Source: Amblyomma americanum
Taxonomy: Eukaryota; Arthropoda; Arachnida; Ixodida; Ixodidae
Length of the DNA: 64,000 nucleotides
Assembly (NCBI RefSeq): GCF_052857255.1
Contig: NW_027526504.1
Coordinates: 124,001 to 188,000, forward strand
Direction of reading: 5' to 3'
This document shows positions 37,982-51,372 of this stretch, one piece after another. The first letter of the stretch is position 1. Each line of letters begins with the position of its first letter. The translations under genes and the position numbers were made by a program. The notes beneath the pieces were generated by a model. That model had not been told where the DNA came from. It saw nothing but the letters and a program-made list of their open reading frames with translations, and made no database searches.

Positions 37982-40281
37982 CGCTCCCTAGGGCCACGCA
38001 CCGGCAGATTACACCAGGTGTACCCGCCTGCTCGAGACATCACTTTAACGTGTTTATTTCAAGTATGGCACGCGATTAACACGCTCGCTAGGGCCACGCA
38101 CCAGCAGATTACGCCAGGTGTACCCGCCTGCTCGAGACATCACTTTAACGTGTTTATTTCAAGTATAGCACGCGATTAACACGCTCGCTAGGGCCACGCC
38201 CCGGCAGATTACTCCAGGTGTACCCGCCTGCGCGAGACACCACTTTAACGTGTTTATTTCAAGTATAGCACGCGATTAACATGCTCGCTAGGGCCATGCA
38301 CCGGCAGATTACGCCAGGTGTACCCGCCTGCTCGAGACATCACTTTAAAGTGTTTATTTCAAGTGTAGCACGCGATTAACACGCTCCCTAGGGCCACGCA
38401 CCGGCAGATTACGCCAGGTGTACCCGCCTGCTCGAGACATCACTTTAACGTGTTTATTTCAAGTATAGCACGCGATTAACACGCTCGCTAGGGCCACGCA
38501 CCAGCAGATTACGCCAGGTGTACCCGCCTGCTCGAGACATCACTTTAACGTGTTTATTTCAAGTATAGCACGCGATTAACACGCTCGCTAGGGCCACGCC
38601 CCGGCAGATTACTCCAGGTGTACCCGCCTTGTCGAGACATCACTTTAAAGTGTTTATTTCAAGTATAGCACGCGATTAACACGCTCGCTAGGGCCACGCC
38701 CCGGCAGATTACGCCAGGTGTACCCGCCTGCTCGAGACATCACTTTAAAGTGTTTATTTCAAGTATAGCACGCGATTAACGCGCTTGCTAGGGCCACGCA
38801 CCGGAAGGTTACGCCAGGTGTACCCGCCTGCTCGAGACATCTCTTTAAAGTGTTTATTTCAAGTATAGCACGCGATTAACACGCTCGCTAGGGCCACGCC
38901 CCGGCAGATTACGCCAGGTGTACCCGCCTGCTCGAGACATCACTTTAAAGTGTTTATTTCAAGTATAGCACGCGATTAACACGCTCGCTAGGGCCACGCA
39001 CCGGCAGATTACGCCAGGTGTACCCGCCTGCTCGAGACATCACTTTAACGTGTTTATTTCAAGTATAGCACGCGATTAACACGCTCGCTAAGGCCACGCA
39101 CCAGCAGATTACGCCAGGTGTACCCGCCTGCTCGAGACATCACTTTAAGGTGTTTATTTCAAGTATAGCACGCGATTAACACGCTCGCTAGGGCCACGCC
39201 CCGGCAGATTACGCCAGGTGTACCCGCCTGCTCGAGACATCACTTTAAAGTGTTGATTTCAAGTATAGCACGCGATTAACACGCTCGCTAGGGACACGCA
39301 CCGGCAGATTACGCCAGGTGTACCCGCCTGCTCGAGACATCACTTTAAAGTGTTTATTTCAAGTATAGCACGCGATTAACGCGCTCGCTAGGGCCACGCC
39401 CCGGCAGATTACTCCAGGTGTACCCGCCTGGTCGAGACATCACTTTGAAGTGTTTATTTCAAGTATAGCACGCGATTAACACGCTCGCTAGGGCCACGCC
39501 CCGGCAGATTACGCCAGGTGTACCCGCCTGCTCGAGACATCACTTTAAAGTGTTGATTTCAAGTATAGCACGCGATTAACACGCTCGCTAGGGACACGCA
39601 CCGGCAGATTACGCCAGGTGTACCCGCCTGCTCGAGACATCACTTTAAAGTGTTGATTTCAAGTATAGCACGCGATTAACACGCTCGCTAGGGCCACGCC
39701 CCGGCAGATTACGCCAGGTGTACCCGCCTGCTCGAGACATCACTTTAAAGTGTTGATTTCAAGTATAGCACGCGATTAACACGCTCGCTAGGGCCACGCA
39801 CCGGCAGATTACGCCAGGTGTACCCGCCTGCTCGAGACATCACTTTAACGTGTTTATTTCAAGTATAGCACGCGATTAACACGCTCGCTAGGGCCACGCC
39901 CCGGCAGATTACTCCAGGTGTACCCGCCTGGTCGAGACATCACTTTAAAGTGTTTATTTCAAGTATAGCACGCGATTAACACGCTCGCTAGGGCCACGCC
40001 CCGGCAGATTACGCCAGGTGTACCCGACTGCTCGAGACATCACTTTAAAGTGTTGATTTCAAGTATAGCACGCGATTAACACGCTCGCTAGGGACACGCA
40101 CCGGCAGATTACGCCAGGTGTACCCGCCTGCTCGAGACATCACTTTAAAGTGTTTATTTCAAGTATAGCACGCGATTAACGCGCTCGCTAGGGCCACGCA
40201 CCGGCAGATTACGCCAGGTGTACCCGCCTGCTCGAGACATCACTTTAAAGTGTTTATTTGAAGTATAGCACGCGATTAACA

Positions 40282-40778
40282 CGCTCGCTAGGGGAACGCC
40301 CCGGCCGATTAGGCCAGGTGTACCCGCCTGCTCGAGACTTCACTTTAAAGTGTTTATTTCAAGTATAGCACGCGATTAACACGCTCGCTAGGGCCACGCA
40401 CCGGCAGATTACGCCAGGTGTACCCGCCTGCACGAGACATTACTTTAAAGTGTTTATTTCAAGCATAACACGCGATTAACACGCTCGCTAGGGCCACGCA
40501 CCGGCAGATTACGCCAGGTGTACCCGCCTGCTCGAGACATCATTTTAAGTGTTTATTTCAAGTATAGCACGCGACTAACACGCTCGCTAGGGCCACGCCC
40601 CGGCAGATTACTCAAGGTGTACCCGCCTGCGCGAGACATCACTTTAACGTGTTTATTTCAAGTATGGCACGCGATTAACACGCTCGTTAGGGCCACGCCC
40701 CGCCAGATTACGCCAGGTGTGCCCGCCGGCTCGAGACATCACTTTAAAATGTTTATTTCAAGTATAGCACGCGATTAA
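40282..40778 (+). repeat. Marker cassette, copy 4 (lineage II)
   Basis: Lineage II differs from lineage I by GGCCGATTAGG, GCACGAGACATTAC, ACTCAAGG, CCGCCAGATT and GCCGGCTCG. It is shared only with 44680-45176. An 86-codon chance frame lies at 40518-40778. Confidence 0.9.
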
Positions 40779-41579
40779 CACGCTCGCTAGGGCCACGCAC
40801 CGGCAGATTACGCCAGGTGTACCCGCCTGCTCGAGACATCACTTTAACGTGTTTATTTCAAATATAGCACGCGATTAACACGCTCGCTTGGGCCACGCCC
40901 CGGCAGATTACTCCAGGTGTACCCGCCTGCTCGAGACATCACTTTAACGTGTTTATTTCAAGTATAGCACGCGATTAACACGCTCGCAGGGGCACGCCCC
41001 GGCAGATTACTCCAGGTGTACCCGCCTGCTCGAGACATCACTTTAAAGTGTTTATTTCAAGTATAGCACGCGATTAACGCGCTCGCTAGGGCCACGCACC
41101 GGCAGATTACGCCAGGTGTACCCGCCTGCTCGAGACATCAATTTAAAGTGTTTATTTCAAGTATAGCACGCGATTGACACGCTCGCTAGGGCCACGCACC
41201 GGCAGATTACGCCAGGTGTACCCGCCTGCTCGAGACATCACTTTAACGTGTTTATTTCAAGTATAGCACGCGATTAACACGCTCGCTAGGGCCACGCACC
41301 AGCAGATTACGCCAGGTGTACCCGCCTGCTCGAGACATCACTTTAACGTGTTTATTTCAAGTATAGCACGCGATTAACACGCTCGCTAGGGCCACGCCCC
41401 GGCAGATTACGCCAGGTGTACCCGCCTGGTCGAGACATCACTTTAAAGTGTTTATTTCAAGTATAGCACGCGATTAACACGCTCGCTAGGGCCACGCCCC
41501 AGCAGATTACGCCAGGTGTACCCGCCTGCTCGAGACATCACTTTAAAGTGTTGATTTCAAGTACAGCACGCGATTAACA

Positions 41580-42379
41580 CGCTCGCTAGGGCCACGCACC
41601 GGCAGATTACGCCAGGTGTACCCGCCTGCTCGAGACATGACTTTAACGTGTTTATTTCAAGTATAGCAGGCGATTACCAGGCTCGCTATGGCCACGCGCC
41701 GGCAGATTACGCCAGGTGTACCCGCCTGCACGAGACATCACTTTAACGTGTTTATTTCAAGTATAGCACGCGATTAACACGCTCGCTAGGGCCACGCACC
41801 GGCGGATTACGTCACGAGTACCCGCCTGCGCGAGACATCACTTTAACGTGTTTATTTCAAGTATAGCACGCGATTAACACGCTGGCTAGGGCCACGCACC
41901 GGCAGATTACGCCAGGTGTACGCGCCTGCTCGAGACATCACTTTAAAGTGTTTATTTCAAGTATTGCACGCGATTAACACGCTCGCTAGGGCCACTGCCC
42001 GGCAGATTACTCCAGGTGTACCCGCCTGCGCGAGACATCACTTTAACGTGTTTATTTCAAGTATTGCTCGCGATTAACACGCTCGCGAGGGCCATGCACC
42101 GGCAGATTACGCCATGTGTACCCGCCAGCGCGAGACATCACTTTAACGTGTTTAATTCAAGTATAGCACGCGATTAACAAGCTCGCTAGGGCCACGCCCC
42201 GGCAGATTACTCCAGGTGTACCCGCCTGCGCGAGACATCACTTTAACGTGTTTATTTCAAGTATAGCACGCGATTAACACGCTCGCTAGGGCCATGCACC
42301 GGCAGATTACGCCAGGTGTACCCGCCTGCTCGAGACATCACTTTAAAGTGTTTATTTCAAGTATAGCACGCGATTAACA
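41580..42379 (+). repeat. Diverged eight-monomer block, copy 4
   Basis: Same variant set as copies 2 and 3; brought here by the 4398-bp duplication. Confidence 0.85.
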
Positions 42380-44679
42380 CGCTCCCTAGGGCCACGCACC
42401 GGCAGATTACACCAGGTGTACCCGCCTGCTCGAGACATCACTTTAACGTGTTTATTTCAAGTATGGCACGCGATTAACACGCTCGCTAGGGCCACGCACC
42501 AGCAGATTACGCCAGGTGTACCCGCCTGCTCGAGACATCACTTTAACGTGTTTATTTCAAGTATAGCACGCGATTAACACGCTCGCTAGGGCCACGCCCC
42601 GGCAGATTACTCCAGGTGTACCCGCCTGCGCGAGACACCACTTTAACGTGTTTATTTCAAGTATAGCACGCGATTAACATGCTCGCTAGGGCCATGCACC
42701 GGCAGATTACGCCAGGTGTACCCGCCTGCTCGAGACATCACTTTAAAGTGTTTATTTCAAGTGTAGCACGCGATTAACACGCTCCCTAGGGCCACGCACC
42801 GGCAGATTACGCCAGGTGTACCCGCCTGCTCGAGACATCACTTTAACGTGTTTATTTCAAGTATAGCACGCGATTAACACGCTCGCTAGGGCCACGCACC
42901 AGCAGATTACGCCAGGTGTACCCGCCTGCTCGAGACATCACTTTAACGTGTTTATTTCAAGTATAGCACGCGATTAACACGCTCGCTAGGGCCACGCCCC
43001 GGCAGATTACTCCAGGTGTACCCGCCTTGTCGAGACATCACTTTAAAGTGTTTATTTCAAGTATAGCACGCGATTAACACGCTCGCTAGGGCCACGCCCC
43101 GGCAGATTACGCCAGGTGTACCCGCCTGCTCGAGACATCACTTTAAAGTGTTTATTTCAAGTATAGCACGCGATTAACGCGCTTGCTAGGGCCACGCACC
43201 GGAAGGTTACGCCAGGTGTACCCGCCTGCTCGAGACATCACTTTAAAGTGTTTATTTCAAGTATAGCACGCGATTAACACGCTCGCTAGGGCCACGCCCC
43301 GGCAGATTACGCCAGGTGTACCCGCCTGCTCGAGACATCACTTTAAAGTGTTTATTTCAAGTATAGCACGCGATTAACACGCTCGCTAGGGCCACGCACC
43401 GGCAGATTACGCCAGGTGTACCCGCCTGCTCGAGACATCACTTTAACGTGTTTATTTCAAGTATAGCACGCGATTAACACGCTCGCTAGGGCCACGCACC
43501 AGCAGATTACGCCAGGTGTACCCGCCTGCTCGAGACATCACTTTAAGGTGTTTATTTCAAGTATAGCACGCGATTAACACGCTCGCTAGGGCCACGCCCC
43601 GGCAGATTACGCCAGGTGTACCCGCCTGCTCGAGACATCACTTTAAAGTGTTGATTTCAAGTATAGCACGCGATTAACACGCTCGCTAGGGACACGCACC
43701 GGCAGATTACGCCAGGTGTACCCGCCTGCTCGAGACATCACTTTAAAGTGTTTATTTCAAGTATAGCACGCGATTAACGCGCTCGCTAGGGCCACGCCCC
43801 GGCAGATTACTCCAGGTGTACCCGCCTGGTCGAGACATCACTTTGAAGTGTTTATTTCAAGTATAGCACGCGATTAACACGCTCGCTAGGGCCACGCCCC
43901 GGCAGATTACGCCAGGTGTACCCGCCTGCTCGAGACATCACTTTAAAGTGTTGATTTCAAGTATAGCACGCGATTAACACGCTCGCTAGGGACACGCACC
44001 GGCAGATTACGCCAGGTGTACCCGCCTGCTCGAGACATCACTTTAAAGTGTTGATTTCAAGTATAGCACGCGATTAACACGCTCGCTAGGGCCACGCCCC
44101 GGCAGATTACGCCAGGTGTACCCGCCTGCTCGAGACATCACTTTAAAGTGTTGATTTCAAGTATAGCACGCGATTAACACGCTCGCTAGGGCCACGCACC
44201 GGCAGATTACGCCAGGTGTACCCGCCTGCTCGAGACATCACTTTAACGTGTTTATTTCAAGTATAGCACGCGATTAACACGCTCGCTAGGGCCACGCCCC
44301 GGCAGATTACTCCAGGTGTACCCGCCTGGTCGAGACATCACTTTAAAGTGTTTATTTCAAGTATAGCACGCGATTAACACGCTCGCTAGGGCCACGCCCC
44401 GGCAGATTACGCCAGGTGTACCCGACTGCTCGAGACATCACTTTAAAGTGTTGATTTCAAGTATAGCACGCGATTAACACGCTCGCTAGGGACACGCACC
44501 GGCAGATTACGCCAGGTGTACCCGCCTGCTCGAGACATCACTTTAAAGTGTTTATTTCAAGTATAGCACGCGATTAACGCGCTCGCTAGGGCCACGCACC
44601 GGCAGATTACGCCAGGTGTACCCGCCTGCTCGAGACATCACTTTAAAGTGTTTATTTGAAGTATAGCACGCGATTAACA

Positions 44680-45176
44680 CGCTCGCTAGGGGAACGCCCC
44701 GGCCGATTAGGCCAGGTGTACCCGCCTGCTCGAGACTTCACTTTAAAGTGTTTATTTCAAGTATAGCACGCGATTAACACGCTCGCTAGGGCCACGCACC
44801 GGCAGATTACGCCAGGTGTACCCGCCTGCACGAGACATTACTTTAAAGTGTTTATTTCAAGCATAACACGCGATTAACACGCTCGCTAGGGCCACGCACC
44901 GGCAGATTACGCCAGGTGTACCCGCCTGCTCGAGACATCATTTTAAGTGTTTATTTCAAGTATAGCACGCGACTAACACGCTCGCTAGGGCCACGCCCCG
45001 GCAGATTACTCAAGGTGTACCCGCCTGCGCGAGACATCACTTTAACGTGTTTATTTCAAGTATGGCACGCGATTAACACGCTCGTTAGGGCCACGCCCCG
45101 CCAGATTACGCCAGGTGTGCCCGCCGGCTCGAGACATCACTTTAAAATGTTTATTTCAAGTATAGCACGCGATTAA
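44680..45176 (+). repeat. Marker cassette, copy 5 (lineage II)
   Basis: Copy of 40282-40778 at an offset of 4398 bp with the same lineage II variants. Confidence 0.9.
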
Positions 45177-46177
45177 CACGCTCGCTAGGGCCACGCACCG
45201 GCAGATTACGCCAGGTGTACCCGCCTGCTCGAGACATCACTTTAACGTGTTTATTTCAAATATAGCACGCGATTAACACGCTCGCTTGGGCCACGCCCCG
45301 GCAGATTACTCCAGGTGTACCCGCCTGCTCGAGACATCACTTTAACGTGTTTATTTCAAGTATAGCACGCGATTAACACGCTCGCAGGGGCACGCCCCGG
45401 CAGATTACTCCAGGTGTACCCGCCTGCTCGAGACATCACTTTAAAGTGTTTATTTCAAGTATAGCACGCGATTAACGCGCTCGCTAGGGCCACGCACCGG
45501 CAGATTACGCCAGGTGTACGCGCCTGCTCGAGACATCAATTTAAAGTGTTTATTTCAAGTATAGCACGCGATTGACACGCTCGCTAGGGCCACGCACCGG
45601 CAGATTACGCCAGGTGTACCCGCCTGCTCGAGACATCACTTTAACGTGTTTATTTCAAGTATAGCACGCGATTAACACGCTCGCTAGGGCCACGCACCAG
45701 CAGATTACGCCAGGTGTACCCGCCTGCTCGAGACATCACTTTAACGTGTTTATTTCAAGTATAGCACGCGATTAACACGCTCGCTAGGGCCACGCCCCGG
45801 CAGATTACGCCAGGTGTACCCGCCTGGTCGAGACATCACTTTAAAGTGTTTATTTCAAGTATAGCACGCGATTAACACGCTCGCTAGGGCCACGCCCCAG
45901 CAGATTACGCCAGGTGTACCCGCCTGCTCGAGACATCACTTTAAAGTGTTGATTTCAAGTACAGCACGCGATTAACACGCTCGCTAGGGCCACGCACCGG
46001 CAGATTACGCCAGGTGTACCCGCCTGCTCGAGACATCACTTTAAAGTGTTTATTTCAAGTATAGCACGCGATTAACGCGCTCGCTAGGGCCACGCACCGG
46101 CAGATTACGCCAGGTGTATCCGCCTTGTCGAGACATCACTTTAAAGTGTTTATTTCAAGTATAGCACGCGATTAACA

Positions 46178-46775
46178 CGCTCGCAAGGGCCACGCCCCGG
46201 CAGATTACGCCAGGTGTACCCGCCTGCTCGAGACATCACTTTAAAGTGTTGATTTCAAGTACAGCACGCGATTAACACGCTCGCTAGGGCCACGCACCGG
46301 CAGATTACGCCAGGTGTACCCGCCTGCTCGAGACATCACTTTAAAGTGTTTATTTCAAGCATAGCACGCGATTAACGCGCTTGCTAGGGCCACGCACCGG
46401 AAGATTACGCCAGGTGTACTCGCCTGCTCGAGACATCACTTTAAATTCTTTATTTCAAGTATAGCACGCGATTAACACGCTCGCTAGGGCCACGCCCCGG
46501 CAGATTACGCCAGGTGTACCCGCCTGCTCGAGACATCACTTTAGTGTTGATTTCAAGTATAGCACGCGATTAACACGCTCGCTAGGGCCACGCACCGGCA
46601 GATTACGCCAGGTGTACCCGCCTGCTCGAGACATCACTTTAAAGTGTTTATTTCAAGTATAGCACGCGATTAACGCGCTTGCTAGGGCCACGCACCGGAA
46701 GATTACGCCAGGTGTACTCGCCTGCTCGAGACATCACTTTAAATTCTTTATTTCAAGTATAGCACGCGATTAACA
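46178..46775 (+). repeat. 300-bp trimer a-b-c, two copies, with a 98-bp member
   Basis: Order a-b-c-a-b-c. The second a monomer (46478-46575) lacks two bases, reading CACTTTAGTG instead of CACTTTAAAGTG, which destroys the palindrome. The same 98-bp monomer recurs at 54670-54767. Confidence 0.87.
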
Positions 46776-48575
46776 CGCTCGCTAGGGCTACGCCCCGGCA
46801 GATTACGCCAGGTGTACCCGCCTGCTCGAGACATCACTTTAAAGTGTTTATTTCAAGTATAGCACGCGATTAACACGCTCGCTAGGGCCACGCACCGGCA
46901 GATGACGCCAGGTGTACCCGCCTGCTCAAGACATCACTTTAACGTGTTTATTTCAAGTATAGCACGCGATTAACACGCTCGCTAGGGCCACGCACCAGAA
47001 GATTACGCCAGGTGTACCCGCCTGCTCGAGACATCACTTTAACGTGTTTATTTCAAGTATAGCACGCGATTAACGCGCTCGCTAGGGCCACGCACCAGCA
47101 TATTACGCCAGGTGTACCCGCCTGCTCGAGACATCGGTTTAACGTGTTTATTTGAAATATAGCTCGCGATTAACACGCTCGCTAGGGCCACGCCCCGGCA
47201 GATTACTCCAGGTGTACCCGCCTGCGCGAGACATCACTTTAACGTGTTTATTTCAAGTATAGCACGCGATTAACACGCTCGCTAGGGCCATGCACCGGCA
47301 GATTACGCCAGGTGTACCCGCCTGCTCGAGACATGACTTTAAAGTGTTTATTTCAAGTGTAGCACGCGATTAACACGCTCCCTAGGGCCACGCACCGGCA
47401 GATTACGCCAGGTGTACCCGCCTGCTCGAGACATCACTTTAACGTGTTTATTTCAAGTATAGCACGCGATTAACACGCTCGCTAGGGCCACGCACCAGCA
47501 GATTACGCCAGGTGTACCCGCCTGCTCGAGACATCACTTTAACGTGTTTATTTCAAGTATAGCACGCGATTAACACGCTCGCTAGGGCCACGCCCCGGCA
47601 GATTACTCCAGGTGTACCCGCCTTGTCGAGACATCACTTTAAAGTGTTTATTTCAAGTATAGCACGCGATTAACACGCTCGCTAGGGCCACGCCCCGGCA
47701 GATTACGCCAGGTGTACCCGCCTGCTCGAGACATCACTTTAAAGTGTTTATTTCAAGTATAGCACGCGATTAACGCGCTTGCTAGGGCCACGCACCGGAA
47801 GATTACGCCAGGTGTACCCGCCTGCTCGAGACATCACTTTAAAGTGTTTATTTCAAGTATAGCATGCGATTAACACGCTCGCTAGGGCCACACCCCGGCA
47901 GATTACGCCAGGTGTACCCTCCTGCTCGAGACATCGCTTTAAAGTGTTTATTTCAAGTATAGCACGCGATTAACACGCTCGCTAGGGCCACGCACCGGCA
48001 GATTACGCCAGGTGTACCCGCCTGCTCGAGACATCACTTTAACTTGTTTATTTCAAGTATAGCACGCGATTAACACGCTCGCTAGGGCCACGCACCAGCA
48101 GATTACGCCAGGTGTACCCGCCTGCTCGAGACATCACTTTAACGTGTTTATTTCAAGTATAGCACGCGATTAACACGCTCGCTAGGGCCACGCCCCGGCA
48201 GATTACTCCAGGTGTACCCGCCTGGTCGAGACATCACTTTAAAGTGTTTATTTCAAGTATAGCACGCGATTAACACGCTCGCTAGGGCCACGCCCCGGCA
48301 GATTACGCCAGGTGTACCCGCCTGCTCGAGACATCACTTTAAAGTGTTGATTTCAAGTATAGCACGCGATTAACACGCTCGCTAGGGCCACGCACCGGCA
48401 GATTACGCCAGGTGTACCCGCCTGCTCGAGACATCACTTTAAAGTGTTTATTTCAAGTATAGCACGCGATTAACGCGCTCGCTAGGGCCACGCACCGGCA
48501 GATTACGCCAGGTGTACCCGCCTGCTCGAGACATCACTTTAAAGTGTTTATTTCAAGTATAGCACGCGATTAACA

Positions 48576-49074
48576 CGCTCGCTAGGGGAACGCCCCGGCC
48601 GATTACGCCAGGTGTACCCGCCTGCTCGAGACTTCACTTTAAAGTGTTTATTTCAAGTATAGCACGCGATTAACACGCTCGCTAGGGCCACGCACCGGCA
48701 GATTACGCCAGGTGTACCCGCCTGCTCGAGACATTACTTTAAAGTGTTTATTTCAAGTATAACACGCGATTAACACGCTCGCTAGGGCCACGCACCGGCA
48801 GATTACGCCAGGTGTACCCGCCTGCTCGAGACATCATTTTAAGTGTTTATTTCAAGTATAGCACGCGACTAACACGCTCGCTAGGGCCATGCCCCGGCAG
48901 ATTACTCCAGGTGTACCCGCCTGCGCGAGACATCACTTTAACGTGTTTATTTCAAGTATGGCACGCGATTAACACGCTCGTTAGGGCCACGCCCCGGCAG
49001 ATTACGCCAGGTGTACCCGCCTGCTCGAGACATCACTTTAAAATGCTTATTTCAAGTATAGCACGCGATTAACA
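48576..49074 (+). repeat. Marker cassette, copy 6 (lineage III, block X)
   Basis: Lineage III has GGCCGATTACG, GTATAACACG, CCATGCCCC and AAAATGCTT, separating it from lineages I and II. Exactly five monomers, one of 99 bp. An 86-codon chance frame lies at 48812-49072. Confidence 0.9.
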
Positions 49075-50672
49075 CGCTCGCTAGGGCCACGCACCGGCAG
49101 ATTACGCCAGGTGTACCCGCCTGCTCGAGACATCACTTTAACGTGTTTATTTCAAATATAGCACGCGATTAACACGCTCGCTAGGGCCACGCCCCGGCAG
49201 ATTACTCCAGGTGTACCCGCCTGCTCGAGACATCACTTTAACGTGTTTATTTCAAGTATAGCACGCGATTAACACGCTCGCTAGGGCCACGCCCCGGCAG
49301 ATTACTCCAGGTGTACCCGCCTGCGCGAGACATCACTTTAACGTGTTTATTTCAAGTATTGCACGCGATTAACACGCTCGCTAGGGCCATACACCGGCAG
49401 ATTACGCCAGGTGTACCCGCCTGCTCGAGCCATCACTTTAACGTGTTATTTCAAGTACAGCACGCGATTAACACACTCGCTAGGGCCACGCCCCGGCAGA
49501 TTACTCCAGGTGTACCCGCCTGCTCGAGACATCACTTTAAAGTGTTTATTTCAAGTATAGCACGCGATTAACGCGCTCGCTAGGGCCACGCACCGGCAGA
49601 TTACGCCAGGTGTACCCGCCTTGTCGAAACATCACTTTAAAGTGTTTATTTCAAGTATAGCACGCGATTAACACGCTCGCTAGGGCCACGCCCCGGCAGA
49701 TTACGCCAGGTGTACCCGCCTGCTCGAGACATCACTTTAAAGTGTTATTTCAAGTACAGCACGCGATTAACACGCTCGCTAGGGCCACGCACCGGCAGAT
49801 TACGCCAGGTGTACCCGCCTGCTCGAGACATCACTTTAAAGTGTTTATTTCAAGTATAGCACGCGATTAACGCGCTCGCTAGGGCCACGCACCGGCAGAT
49901 TACGCCAGGTGTACCCGCCTTGTCGAAACATCACTTTAAAGTGTTTATTTCAAGTATAGCACGCGATTAACACGCTCGCTAGGGCCACGCCCCGGCAGAT
50001 TACGCCAGGTGTACCCGCCTGCTCGAGACATCACTTTAAAGTGTTGATTTCAAGTATAGCACGCGATTAACACGCTCGCTAGGGCCACGCACCGGCAGAT
50101 TACGCCAGGTGTACCCGCCTGCTCGAGACATCACTTTAAAGTGTTTATTTCAAGTATAGCACGCGATTAACACGCTCGCTAGGGCCACGCACCGGCAGAT
50201 TACGCCAGGTGTACCCGCCTGCTCGAGACATCACTTTAAAGTGTTTATTTCAAGTATAGCACGCGATTAACGCGCTTGCTAGGGCCACGCACCGGAAGAT
50301 TACGCCAGGTGTACTCGCCTGCTCGAGACATCACTTTAAATTCTTTATTTCAAGTATAGCACGCGATTAACACGCTCGCTAGGGCCACGCACCGGCAGAT
50401 TACGCCAGGTGTACCCGCCTTGTCGAGACATCACTTTAAAGTGTTTATTTCAAGTATAGCACGCGATTAACACGCTCGCTAGGGCCACGCCCCGGCAGAT
50501 TACGCCAGGTGTACCCGCCTGCTCGAGACATCACTTTAAAGTGTTGATTTCAAGTATAGCACGCGATTAACACGCTCGCTAGGGCCACGCACCGGCAGAT
50601 TACGCCAGGTGTACCCGCCTGCTCGAGACATCACTTTAAAGTGTTTATTTCAAGTATAGCACGCGATTAACG
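49075..50672 (+). repeat. Block Y, copy 1 (16 monomers, two of 99 bp)
   Basis: Repeated at 52672-54269 (offset 3597 bp) and, through the 8192-bp duplication, at 57267-58864 and 60864-62461. The short monomers have GTGTTATTTCAAGTACAGC (near 49446 and 49745). Differences between Y and Y': ATCACTTTAA near 49730 against ATCAATTTAA near 53330, and CACGCG against CACGTG near 53660. A TAG-to-TTG change opens an 86-codon chance frame at 49311-49571. Confidence 0.88.
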
Positions 50673-51372
50673 CGCTCGCTAGGGCCACGCACCGGCAGAT
50701 TACGCCAGGTGTACCCGGCTTGTCGAGACATCACTTTAAAGTGTTTATTTCAAGTATAGAACGCGATTAACACACTCGCTAGGGCCACGCCCCGGCAGAT
50801 TACGCCAGGTGTACCCGCCTGCTCGAGACATCACTTTAAAGTGTTGATTTCAAGTATAGCACGCAATTAACACGCTCGCTAGGGCCACGCACCGGCAGAT
50901 TACGCCAGGTGTACCCGCCTGCTCGAGACATCACTTTAAAGTGTTTATTTCAAGTATAGCACGCGATTAACGTGCTTGCTAGTGCCACGCACCGGAAGAT
51001 TACGCCAGGTGTACTCGCCTGCTCGAGACATCACTTTAAATTCTTTATTTCAAGTATAGCACGCGATTAACACGCTCGCTAGGGCCACGCCCCGGCAGAT
51101 TACGCCAGGTGTACCCGCCTGCTCGAGACATCACTTTAAAGTGTTGATTTCAAGTATAGCACGCGATTAACACGCTCGCTAGGGCCACGCACCGGCAGAT
51201 TACGCCAGGTGTACCCGCCTGCTCGAGACATCACTTTAAAGTGTTTATTTCAAGTATAGCACGCGATTAACGCGCTTGCTAGGGCCACGCACCGGAAGAT
51301 TACGCCAGGTGTACTCGCCTGCTCGAGACATCACTTTAAAGTGTTTATTTCAAGTATAGCACGCGATTAACA
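50673..51372 (+). repeat. Block Z, copy 1 (seven monomers)
   Basis: Repeated at 51872-52571 (offset 1199 bp). Markers: CCCGGCTTGTCG with TATAGAACG, ACACTCGCT, CACGCAATT, and GTGCTTGCTAGTGCC. The last monomer has the class-c start (CGCTTGCT, GGAAG, GTACTCG) but an AAAGTG end. Confidence 0.88.

Larger units (their letters stand above)
33083..39781 (+). repeat. 6699-bp tandem duplication, copy 2
   Basis: Partner of 26384-33082. It keeps GGCAGGTTACTCC (near 36207) and CTAAGGCC (near 39090) of copy 1. A private change is CATCTCTTTAAAG near 38840. The match ends where this tract reads CACTTTAACG near 39841 while copy 2 would need ATGAATTT. Confidence 0.92.
37182..41579 (+). repeat. 4398-bp tandem duplication, copy 1
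   Basis: Forty-four monomers minus two deletions (near 40540 and 40985). It begins with the diverged block (CAGGCG at 37270, partner 41668) and contains cassette copy 4 at 40282-40778. Its first part overlaps copy 2 of the 6699-bp unit. It ends with a TTGATTTCAAGTACAGC monomer shared with copy 2. Confidence 0.92.
41580..45977 (+). repeat. 4398-bp tandem duplication, copy 2
   Basis: Partner of 37182-41579. Differences noted: CTAGGGCC near 43488 against CTAAGGCC near 39090, CACTTTAAAG near 43239 against CTCTTTAAAG near 38841, and GTACGCGCC near 45519 against GTACCCGCC. It starts with diverged block copy 4 (41580-42379). Confidence 0.92.

Noticed and set aside
49311..49571. Second set of 86-codon frames at 49311, 52908, 57503 and 61100
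   Set aside because: Opened by a TAG-to-TTG change and a 1-bp deletion in block Y; multiplied by the 3597- and 8192-bp duplications. The encoded residues are just the satellite read in shifting frames.
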